Positions 25,929-33,258 of a DNA stretch of 64,000 bases are shown piece by piece (position 1 is the first letter of the stretch; every line of letters begins with the position of its first letter). The notes beneath the pieces were generated by a model, which worked only from the letters and a program-made list of their open reading frames with translations, did no database searches and was not told the origin of the DNA. The translations under genes and the position numbers were made by a program. The DNA is from Sphingobacterium tenebrionis (lineage in GTDB: Bacteria > Bacteroidota > Bacteroidia > Sphingobacteriales > Sphingobacteriaceae): NCBI RefSeq assembly GCF_037126265.1, contig NZ_JAYLLN010000012.1, forward strand, positions 1 to 64,000, in the 5' to 3' direction.

Positions 25929-26471
25929 ATGAAAAACAGCTGGATAATCTGCTTGATACTAGCAATGGCTATGATTTTTCCGTTCACTGGTACGGCTCAA
26001 CAAGCAAGTATTAATGATTTCATGGTGAAAGAAAATCTTTCTCAGAATGGAAAACTCGCTATTATTGCCACGGATTCACTTGAAAAAACCAATAATCAGG
26101 TGAACGGTGATTACAAGTTCACGATCAATGGTTTCCAGCAAGATCTGCGTTTTACAGATGGAGTAGCTGTTACAAGCAACCCGATCGAATCCTCCACATT
26201 TGTTTTTTTCAAGCATAAATCGGGCGATAAGGAAATCGGGAAATTATTTTTTCTTCGGGTAACCGAAAAAGGGATAAGCCCTTACAAGATCTCTGGTTTT
26301 CTGCTGATCGTCGTTCCATTGCTGGTCTTATTCATCGCGTATAAATTAAAGCGATTCCTGATCACCCTTTTGATCATTGCCTTAGTGTACTTCTATTTGA
26401 ATTATAGCAAAGGATTAGACGTGAAACAGCTGATCGAGAGTACTATACTTGGGTTGAAAGATCTGATCTAA
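25929..26471 (+). CDS. Secreted/membrane protein of unknown function
   Basis: A 180-residue protein I do not recognise. It has a Sec signal peptide (about 1-23, ending TGTAQ), a polar domain of about 90 residues rich in beta strands (YKFTINGFQQDLRFTDG), and two C-terminal hydrophobic segments (GFLLIVVPLLVLFIAYKL and FLITLLIIALVYFYLNY). The ATG at 25929 is preferred to the one at 25881 because it starts directly at the signal peptide. Orphan gene between serS (divergent) and tamL (convergent). Confidence 0.65.
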   Translation: MKNSWIICLILAMAMIFPFTGTAQQASINDFMVKENLSQNGKLAIIATDSLEKTNNQVNGDYKFTINGFQQDLRFTDGVAVTSNPIESSTFVFFKHKSGDKEIGKLFFLRVTEKGISPYKISGFLLIVVPLLVLFIAYKLKRFLITLLIIALVYFYLNYSKGLDVKQLIESTILGLKDLI

Positions 26472-26497
26472 ACGATCTTCGCAAGGCTTACCATCTT

Positions 26498-28855
26498 TTA
26501 AAATGGCATTCCAACACCAAAATTATATTGGATAAAATTATAGCGGTCTGGGCGGTTGCTCAGTGCATATTGGTATTTGAAATCCTTGGAATCAAACAGA
26601 TGCCTGATGACCCATTGTTCTTTACCACGGAACTGCGGATCTTTGACCTTCAAACCCGCATCTAAGCGGATGGTAAAATAATCCATATCCACACGCAATC
26701 CAAAACCGGTACCTATGGCAATTTGGGATAGGAACTTACTTCCGACAAATTCCCCATCGATATTGAAATCGTCCTTACGCAATCGCCAAATATTTCCGGC
26801 ATCGATAAAAGTAGCTCCATTAAGTTTGGCGCCGAAGAAGTTATTCAACATCCGGAAGCGGTATTCCGCATTGGTTTCGATCTTTACCTCCCCCAGCTGA
26901 TCCAGGTTGCGGAGGTTCAATCGGATATTCTCCGGTTTGGTAGAACGGTTATAACCCCCTGGTCCCAATGTTCTGGCCTGCCAAGCACGGATACCGTTCA
27001 TACCGCCTGAAAAGAAACTCTTTTCAAAGATGATCAAGGTAGAATTGTTACCATAAGGCACAATCACCCCCGAATTAAAGCGAAATACAAATTGTTTATT
27101 ACCGCCCAGGAATTTATACCAACGGTAATCGACTTCGCCCTTCACATATTGCAGATAAGGAACGCCGAACAATAACTTCTCTCCCTTATCATTGGTACGC
27201 AGGTTGAGGGTATTGGACAATAGCCCCAAAAGGTTACCACTGATATCCGCGGCACCACGGAAATAGCTGAAGCTTTCTTTGGAAGTCAGTTTTGGCGCAT
27301 TATAGGTATAGGCATATTGTGAACCCAATCCAAAATATCGACGATTGTTACTACGCACATACAGCTCGTAACCCTGTTCGATCAGGTTATTCATAAAGGA
27401 TTCGTTCAATCGGCCATCACGGTATTCGATCACTACAGGCGTGAAACTATGCATCTTGTTGGTCGCTTCGTACCATTGGTAGTTCAAGCTGTTGATAAAA
27501 TAGCGGTTGGCATAGGTCTGATCTTGGAAAAACAACTGCAGACTGGAGGATATCGTGGTTCTTGGAAGCCCAAAACGTCCAACACTTCGAACGCGGAAAG
27601 GCGCCAATATGCGTGGAAAGGATAGGTTGACCCCGATCTGGAAATCATTGTTGAAGATCTTGTCCGACAAACTTCCCGGTAGTCTGGAATCAAAAAGTAC
27701 CCCGTAGCGCATGCGCACCTCGATGGTTTCCGAACCACCGAACACATTTCGATGGGCAAAGGTATTTCCCACGTTGAACCCGCTCATCCCCGAACTGAAA
27801 GTAAATTCTCCTTCCATTTGGTTGCTCATGGCCGCACGCGGAATGAGGTTATAATAAACATCCAACAACGCGGAATCCTTTTTTTGGTAGTTGATCTTTA
27901 CCGACCGGAAACCATTCATCTCATAGAGCCTATCGTAGGACAGTTCCTCGTTTTCGCTATTGTATTTCTGTCCTCTCCGTAAGAACGCATAGCGGGATAA
28001 AGGCGATAAGCGAAACTTACCGGTCTCATCCAGATAAACGATCTTACGAAGGGTATCCAGGTAAGCTTCTTCATTTTTCCGCAGGGATGGATCGGCTGCT
28101 TCCACCCGGAAATACACCGAATCGATGTGATAGATCTGATGCGCTGACGAATCACTGGGATTGGAAACTTGTATGGAAAGATCGGTTTTATGTTGAAGAC
28201 CTATGGTATCCACCGCAACACGCATATACTGCCGTAGGTAATCATAGTACCCTCGCTCACGCATACTGGTATATAATTTTTCCCTTTCCAGATAAAGATC
28301 GGCAGCATCATATTGCTTGCCAACTTTCACGAGGCTGCCCGGAACGACCTCCTCTTGATAGATCCGATCCACTTCTGGATCCTGCACTTCCTGGTTGATA
28401 GCATTGACCAGGTAACCTTGGCCAGGTTCCGTATTGAATTCAATTCTCGCTTTTTTGTTTTTGATCAAAACCTGGGGTTTCACCTGGGCATTGAAATAGC
28501 CCTTGGTCTGCAGGAAACGTTGGATCTGGTTGGCGGAAAGTTCCACCAGGGCAGAATCCAAAATCCGTGGGGCTTCACCTACGTTTTTGATCCCATCTGT
28601 TTTATAGGCTCCATCACGGGTATTGAAAATATTGTAAATGGTTAAATATAAGGGGGAATTGGGACGGATATCATTGGCCACGTATTGACCGGCACTCTCC
28701 TTCAATTGTTGATTGACACCGTTGATATCTACATCCGTCACCAAGGCTTGGTCTTCTTCCAAGTACTTCGCTGAACGGCATGCTGCAAAAAATAGCAACA
28801 AAAACGTTATACTTGCAAAAATAAACAAACTTCTTTTTTTAGTCATTCGTCCCAT
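26498..28855 (-). CDS. tamL: TamL-type BamA-family outer-membrane lipoprotein
   Basis: A 785-residue BamA/TamA-superfamily protein. It starts with a lipoprotein signal (lipobox FFAAC), then POTRA-like domains (about 40-330, with YLEEDQALVTDVDINGV and a second unit around FLQTKGYFNAQVKPQV), and a C-terminal 16-strand barrel (about 350-785) ending GVGMPF. The lipid anchor separates TamL of Bacteroidota from TamA. Its partner TamB is usually nearby, but none is in this window. Start is ATG at 28855 or the internal ATG at 28846 (MTKKRSLFIF). The first overlaps the divergent methyltransferase start by two bases. Confidence 0.88.
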   Translation of the reverse strand: MGRMTKKRSLFIFASITFLLLFFAACRSAKYLEEDQALVTDVDINGVNQQLKESAGQYVANDIRPNSPLYLTIYNIFNTRDGAYKTDGIKNVGEAPRILDSALVELSANQIQRFLQTKGYFNAQVKPQVLIKNKKARIEFNTEPGQGYLVNAINQEVQDPEVDRIYQEEVVPGSLVKVGKQYDAADLYLEREKLYTSMRERGYYDYLRQYMRVAVDTIGLQHKTDLSIQVSNPSDSSAHQIYHIDSVYFRVEAADPSLRKNEEAYLDTLRKIVYLDETGKFRLSPLSRYAFLRRGQKYNSENEELSYDRLYEMNGFRSVKINYQKKDSALLDVYYNLIPRAAMSNQMEGEFTFSSGMSGFNVGNTFAHRNVFGGSETIEVRMRYGVLFDSRLPGSLSDKIFNNDFQIGVNLSFPRILAPFRVRSVGRFGLPRTTISSSLQLFFQDQTYANRYFINSLNYQWYEATNKMHSFTPVVIEYRDGRLNESFMNNLIEQGYELYVRSNNRRYFGLGSQYAYTYNAPKLTSKESFSYFRGAADISGNLLGLLSNTLNLRTNDKGEKLLFGVPYLQYVKGEVDYRWYKFLGGNKQFVFRFNSGVIVPYGNNSTLIIFEKSFFSGGMNGIRAWQARTLGPGGYNRSTKPENIRLNLRNLDQLGEVKIETNAEYRFRMLNNFFGAKLNGATFIDAGNIWRLRKDDFNIDGEFVGSKFLSQIAIGTGFGLRVDMDYFTIRLDAGLKVKDPQFRGKEQWVIRHLFDSKDFKYQYALSNRPDRYNFIQYNFGVGMPF

Positions 28856-29603
28856 GTTGTCAAAAGCACAAATCAGTTTAATTACGTCATTGCAGCATAA
28901 AAAATTTCGTACCCAGCATCAATTATTTGTAGTGGAAGGAATTAAGTCCGTAATGGAATTTGTTGGCTCATCCTACAAAATACAAAAAATATGGGCGACG
29001 GCAGATGCCGCTGCAAAATTGGGGAAAATCCCTCAAAATATAAAACTGGAAGAAGTCACTGTAGCGGAATTTGGAAAAATCAGTAGCCTGAAGAATCCAC
29101 AAGGGGCATTGGCAACGGTGGAAATCCCTGCTGAGGACGATCTAGACCCTGCTATCCTTGCGAACAAACACAGCTTGATCTTGGATGATGTGCAAGATCC
29201 AGGCAACTTAGGCACGATCATCCGCACCGCAGAATGGTTCGGCATCGAGCACCTGATCTGCTCCCAAGGAACGGTGGATGCCTACAATCCCAAGGTAGTA
29301 CAGGCAACCATGGGTTCCCTTTCCAGGATCAAGATCCATTACCTGGATATCGAATCCTTTTTGGAAGAAAACCAGTTGCCCACATTCGGTGCCTTATTGG
29401 ATGGCGATTCCATCTATGATACTGATTTTGGTAAGCAAGGCTTGATCATCATGGGCAATGAAGGGAATGGCATTCGGAAGAATCTGATCCCGAAAATCCA
29501 GAAAAAGGTGACCATTCCACGGGTCGGTGCTGCCGAATCATTGAATGTTGCTGTGGCGACTACCATATTCTGTTCAGAATTAACGAGACAAAAACTAAGA
29601 TAA
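28854..29603 (+). CDS. TrmH/SpoU-family RNA 2'-O-methyltransferase
   Basis: A 249-residue SPOUT methyltransferase that methylates ribose 2'-OH in tRNA or rRNA. The N-terminal RNA-binding part (SLQHKKFRTQHQLFVVEGIKSV) and the three motifs LDDVQDPGNLGTIIRTAEWFG, LIIMGNEGNGIRKNLI and IPRVGAAESLNVAVATTIF are clear. The frame is open to 28713 inside the opposite-strand gene, but the ATG at 28854 gives the family start. It is the first gene of a plus-strand operon; the MFS gene starts 1 base after its stop. The RNA target is unknown. Confidence 0.93.
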   Translation: MLSKAQISLITSLQHKKFRTQHQLFVVEGIKSVMEFVGSSYKIQKIWATADAAAKLGKIPQNIKLEEVTVAEFGKISSLKNPQGALATVEIPAEDDLDPAILANKHSLILDDVQDPGNLGTIIRTAEWFGIEHLICSQGTVDAYNPKVVQATMGSLSRIKIHYLDIESFLEENQLPTFGALLDGDSIYDTDFGKQGLIIMGNEGNGIRKNLIPKIQKKVTIPRVGAAESLNVAVATTIFCSELTRQKLR

Positions 29604-29604
29604 T

Positions 29605-30804
29605 ATGATGGAGAATGCTGCGGAGGAAGATCAAAGGCCCTTATATACCTTACAATTTGGGTTACTTTGCCTGAGTTCCTTGCTTTTTTCAGCAAGCTTC
29701 AACATGATCATCCCCGAACTGCCCAACTATTTAAGTTCCTTGGGCGGAGCGGAACATAAAGGCCTGATCATTGGATTATTCACTTTGACAGCCGGAATTT
29801 CCAGACCTTTCAGTGGTCGTTTGACCGATAAATGGGGTCGTGTTCCGGTAATGGCGATCGGTTCCATCGTATGTGTGCTCTGTGGATTCCTCTACCCTAT
29901 CCTGACCAGTGTGGCCGGATTCTTTCTTCTCCGATTGGTGCATGGATTCTCCACCGGTTTCAAACCCACGGCAACTTCTGCCTATATAGCTGATATTATT
30001 CCTTCCACACGTTGGGGCGAAGCATTGGGCATGCATGGGCTATGCTTTAGTATTGGGGGCGCGGTTGGACCTGCCATTGGAAGTTATATTGCCATGGTTG
30101 CCGACCTGAACACCATGTTCTACAGCTCTTCTGCTTTCGCCTTCCTGTCCATCATTATCGTCATGAACATGAAGGAGACCTTAAAGGATAAGCAAAAATT
30201 CCATCGGCGAATGCTGAAGATCTCGCGGAGGGACATCATCGAACTTCGGGTCATCCCGGCGGGGATAGTGACTCTGTTCTCTTATACCGCTTATGGCGTT
30301 ATCCTGACCCTTATTCCCGATTGGAGTGAACATTTGGGGATTCAGAACAAAGGGCTCTTCTTCACGGCCTATACCGTTGCGTCCGTCGCCATACGGATGG
30401 TATCCGGTAAAGTGGCAGACCGTTATGGTCGGATTTCCGTGATGAAAGTAGGTTTATTGATTGTTACAATCTCCGTCCTATACATCGGTTTTAGCGACAG
30501 TATTCTGCACCTGATCATTGGTGCCTGTATCTATGGGATAGGTACGGGGATATTTTCGCCTGCCGTGAATGCCTGGACCATCGATCTTTCCCTTCCGCAA
30601 TACCGCGGTAAGGCCATGGCAACCATGTATATTGCCTTGGAGGCCGGTATAGGTGGTGGCGCAGTATTTGCAGGATATATTTATCACGATCAGATATCGC
30701 GAATCCCAGGAATCATGTATGGAAATGCCATCGTTATTTTCTTTGCATTTTTATATGTTCTATATTGGGAAAGGAAAAACAAAAAACTGCCTAACACGTT
30801 ATAA
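29605..30804 (+). CDS. MFS transporter
   Basis: A 399-residue carrier with about 12 hydrophobic segments. Motif A after the second helix is GRLTDKWGRVPVMAIG, repeated in weaker form as GKVADRYGRISVMKVG in the second half, as expected for two six-helix bundles. Resembles drug/sugar efflux members, but the substrate cannot be named. It follows the RNA methyltransferase after 1 base and precedes the AI-2E family gene by 7 bases. Confidence 0.9.
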   Translation: MMENAAEEDQRPLYTLQFGLLCLSSLLFSASFNMIIPELPNYLSSLGGAEHKGLIIGLFTLTAGISRPFSGRLTDKWGRVPVMAIGSIVCVLCGFLYPILTSVAGFFLLRLVHGFSTGFKPTATSAYIADIIPSTRWGEALGMHGLCFSIGGAVGPAIGSYIAMVADLNTMFYSSSAFAFLSIIIVMNMKETLKDKQKFHRRMLKISRRDIIELRVIPAGIVTLFSYTAYGVILTLIPDWSEHLGIQNKGLFFTAYTVASVAIRMVSGKVADRYGRISVMKVGLLIVTISVLYIGFSDSILHLIIGACIYGIGTGIFSPAVNAWTIDLSLPQYRGKAMATMYIALEAGIGGGAVFAGYIYHDQISRIPGIMYGNAIVIFFAFLYVLYWERKNKKLPNTL

Positions 30805-30811
30805 AGACCAT

Positions 30812-32113
30812 ATGGAAAAAAATCAGACCAAAAGACCCTATGCCATGGAGCTTTCTGCAAGCTTATTGGCGATGGTATTAATCATAGCTTTGATGTATTT
30901 TACGCAAAGTGTTTTATTACCACTATTATTCTCCATCCTTATTTCCATTTCTCTCTATCCCTTGGCAAGGTTCTTCGACCGCCTGCATCTAGGGAAAGCA
31001 TTTTCGTCCATTCTAGCAGTTCTGGTCGCTATCGCGGTCATTTCTGGGCTTTTTTGGTTTATCGTGCATGAAAGTATCATCATCGGAAAAGATGCTTCGG
31101 CGATAACGGACAAAGTGCTATCTGTTCTGGAGCGCGGCCAGGAATGGATCAGTAGTCAGTTTGGTGTTGAGAAGACAGAGGTGATGGAAAAACTCCGCGA
31201 GCAGGGAAATAAATCCATGGAGAATATGGCCGGGACATTAACCTCCACTTTTGGCTCCATCGGTAACCTACTGGGTAGTGCCATCTTGGTTCCGTTATTC
31301 AGTTTCTTCTTATTGTACTACCGTGATTTCTTTCGGGAATTTTTCTTCAAGGCCTTCAAATCTACACCTCAACACAAGGTGAATGAGGTATTGAACAAAA
31401 TATATGAGGTTGTACAGAGTTACCTGGTCGGTCTGATCACCGTAATGGGGATCGTAGCGGTGCTGAATACCGTAGGTTTGATGGCCATGGGCATTGACTA
31501 TGCTTGGTTCTTTGGTTCCTTGGCATCCTTGTTAATGCTATTGCCTTATATTGGCATTGCTATTGGGTCCATCCTGCCCGCCTTATTTGCCTTGGCTACC
31601 AAGGATAGTGCTTGGTATGCATTAGGTGTGGTCGCTTGGTTCCAGGTGGTGCAATTTTTGGAAGGAAACATCATCACCCCTAATATAGTGGGCAGTAAAG
31701 TAAGCATCAATCCGTTGATGGCCATTATAGGTATTTTATTGGGTGGTATGCTATTCGGATTGGCCGGATTGATCCTTGCCCTACCGTTGATTGCTACCTT
31801 GAAGGTTATTTTCGATGCCTCTCCTGGTATGCAGGCGATTGGTTTCTTGATCGGTGAACCTGAAAAACTTCACCTCAAAAAGAACTCCACCCAGGAGTTG
31901 TTGATGAAATGGGGAATTGTCAGAACGCCTAAGAACAAAAAGAAAATTGAAATGGATGTGAAGGTAACTACCGATGAGCAAGGCAATCAAACGAAGGAAG
32001 AAGTTGTTTACAAAGAGGTCCATGAGGCGGAGGAAAACCCTTATGAAGACCTGAAGAATATCAACGAAGAGAAAAAGGAAAAACCTAATAAGGATAAGCC
32101 TAATCAGGAATAA
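30812..32113 (+). CDS. AI-2E/PerM-family transporter
   Basis: A 433-residue membrane protein of the AI-2E exporter (PerM, TqsA) family, with about eight hydrophobic segments. Signatures are VLLPLLFSILISISLYPLARFFDRL, PLFSFFLLYYRDFFREFF, and QFLEGNIITPNIVGSKVSINPLMAI, the conserved C-terminal motif. A charged cytoplasmic tail of about 75 residues follows (KKEKPNKDKPNQE). The ATG at 30812 is chosen because the longer frame from 30653 overlaps the MFS gene. Substrates in this family vary, including Na+/H+ exchange. Confidence 0.9.
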   Translation: MEKNQTKRPYAMELSASLLAMVLIIALMYFTQSVLLPLLFSILISISLYPLARFFDRLHLGKAFSSILAVLVAIAVISGLFWFIVHESIIIGKDASAITDKVLSVLERGQEWISSQFGVEKTEVMEKLREQGNKSMENMAGTLTSTFGSIGNLLGSAILVPLFSFFLLYYRDFFREFFFKAFKSTPQHKVNEVLNKIYEVVQSYLVGLITVMGIVAVLNTVGLMAMGIDYAWFFGSLASLLMLLPYIGIAIGSILPALFALATKDSAWYALGVVAWFQVVQFLEGNIITPNIVGSKVSINPLMAIIGILLGGMLFGLAGLILALPLIATLKVIFDASPGMQAIGFLIGEPEKLHLKKNSTQELLMKWGIVRTPKNKKKIEMDVKVTTDEQGNQTKEEVVYKEVHEAEENPYEDLKNINEEKKEKPNKDKPNQE

Positions 32114-32209
32114 GATTTTAACGTCATCAAAGGAATAAGGATAACTTAACATAAAATAAAGATTTAGGTAATCCAATCAGGTTATCTTTATTCCCATAAT
32201 AGTTTGTTG

Positions 32210-33148
32210 ATGATTATAGTATATATACTGGTTGTTCTGATTATTGTAGTCTTATTGATTTTCAAAAAACTAAGACGAAAATTAACCCTGGTAGAATTAA
32301 CGCCAGATGAAGACAAAGACGGCCAACTTTCAAAAGGCAATATTAAGGTGCTGACCTATAATATTGCCGGATTACCCCAAGGCATCTCAGCCGCAAAAAC
32401 CCCTAGAAGAGTAAGTATCACGGAGATTGGTGAAAAGGTGGAGGAATTTGACATCGTGAATGTACAGGAAGACTTCAATTACAATTCGGCCTTCTATTCT
32501 CTGAACAAACATCCCTACCGCACTGTGCATAAAGGAAAAATCCCTTTGGGTGATGGCTTGAATACCCTATCCAAATATCCGATTGTAGAATACCGTCGTA
32601 TTCCTTGGCGGCATTGTAGTGGTCCGGATTGTTGGACCGTGAAGGGATTCACTTTTGCCAAAATCCAATTGGATCAGCATGTGTTTATCGATGTTTATAA
32701 TGTGCATGCCAATTCCAGTGATGTAGCGCGTGCGGCAAAAGCAAGAAGAGAAAACATCCGTCAATTAGCGGCCTATATCCAAGAACATTCTGTTGGAAAA
32801 CCCTTGATCGTAATGGGGGATTTCAACGCCCATTATGCTTATAAACGCGATAATCTCCATGAGTTTTTAGTGAATACCGGGTTGTCGGATGGATGGGTGA
32901 CCCATCTCCGCAACGGTACATTTCCGGAGATCATCCCGAAATTCATTGCCCAGCACATGCTCTCCCTGACAAATGACACCGAAAGTCTGGACAAGATCTT
33001 TTTTAGAAATGGGGATAACCTGACTTTGATCCCTAAGACCTATGAGGTGGAGATTTCCCATTTTACCAATCAGGCTGGGGCAGCCCTATCCGACCATTTG
33101 GCGGTCTCCATGTCCTTCGATTGGGAGTGGAAAGAACTTCCTGCTTAA
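32210..33148 (+). CDS. Endonuclease/exonuclease/phosphatase-family protein, copy 1
   Basis: A 312-residue EEP-superfamily hydrolase anchored by an N-terminal membrane helix (MIIVYILVVLIIVVLLIF). Catalytic features: VQEDFNY (metal Glu), GDGLNTLSKYP, FIDVYNVHANSS, VMGDFNAHY (Asp/Asn) and LSDHLAVS (final Asp-His). Possible activities range from phosphodiester to sphingomyelin-type lipid cleavage; the substrate is open. A TTG at 32204 extends it by two codons but ATG 32210 is more likely. A second, inverted copy lies at 36.2-37.2 kb on the other side of dnaE. Confidence 0.87.
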   Translation: MIIVYILVVLIIVVLLIFKKLRRKLTLVELTPDEDKDGQLSKGNIKVLTYNIAGLPQGISAAKTPRRVSITEIGEKVEEFDIVNVQEDFNYNSAFYSLNKHPYRTVHKGKIPLGDGLNTLSKYPIVEYRRIPWRHCSGPDCWTVKGFTFAKIQLDQHVFIDVYNVHANSSDVARAAKARRENIRQLAAYIQEHSVGKPLIVMGDFNAHYAYKRDNLHEFLVNTGLSDGWVTHLRNGTFPEIIPKFIAQHMLSLTNDTESLDKIFFRNGDNLTLIPKTYEVEISHFTNQAGAALSDHLAVSMSFDWEWKELPA

Positions 33149-33203
33149 TAGTTAGTCTGAATAATTCCAATTTATTTATAAGGTTATCTATCAATTTTTT
33201 ATA

Positions 33204-33236
33204 CTTTATTTTACTAATATTTTTAGCAAAATAAAG
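33204..33236 (+). promoter_or_regulatory. Candidate damage-response operator of dnaE
   Basis: CTAATATTTTTAG at 33214-33226 is a near-palindrome (CTAA...TTAG) lying 32 bases before the dnaE ATG. It is framed by a perfect 9-bp inverted repeat, CTTTATTTT (33204-33212) and AAAATAAAG (33228-33236). A near -7 box TATATTTC follows at 33238. The same 13-mer, in the same orientation and at 31 bases, precedes dinB. Confidence 0.65.
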
Positions 33237-33258
33237 CTATATTTCGTAATCTTGTAAC

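Noticed and set aside
30653..30811. Longer start of the AI-2E family gene
   Set aside because: The extension overlaps the MFS gene by 150 bases and has no membrane-protein character; ATG 30812 is 7 bases past the MFS stop.
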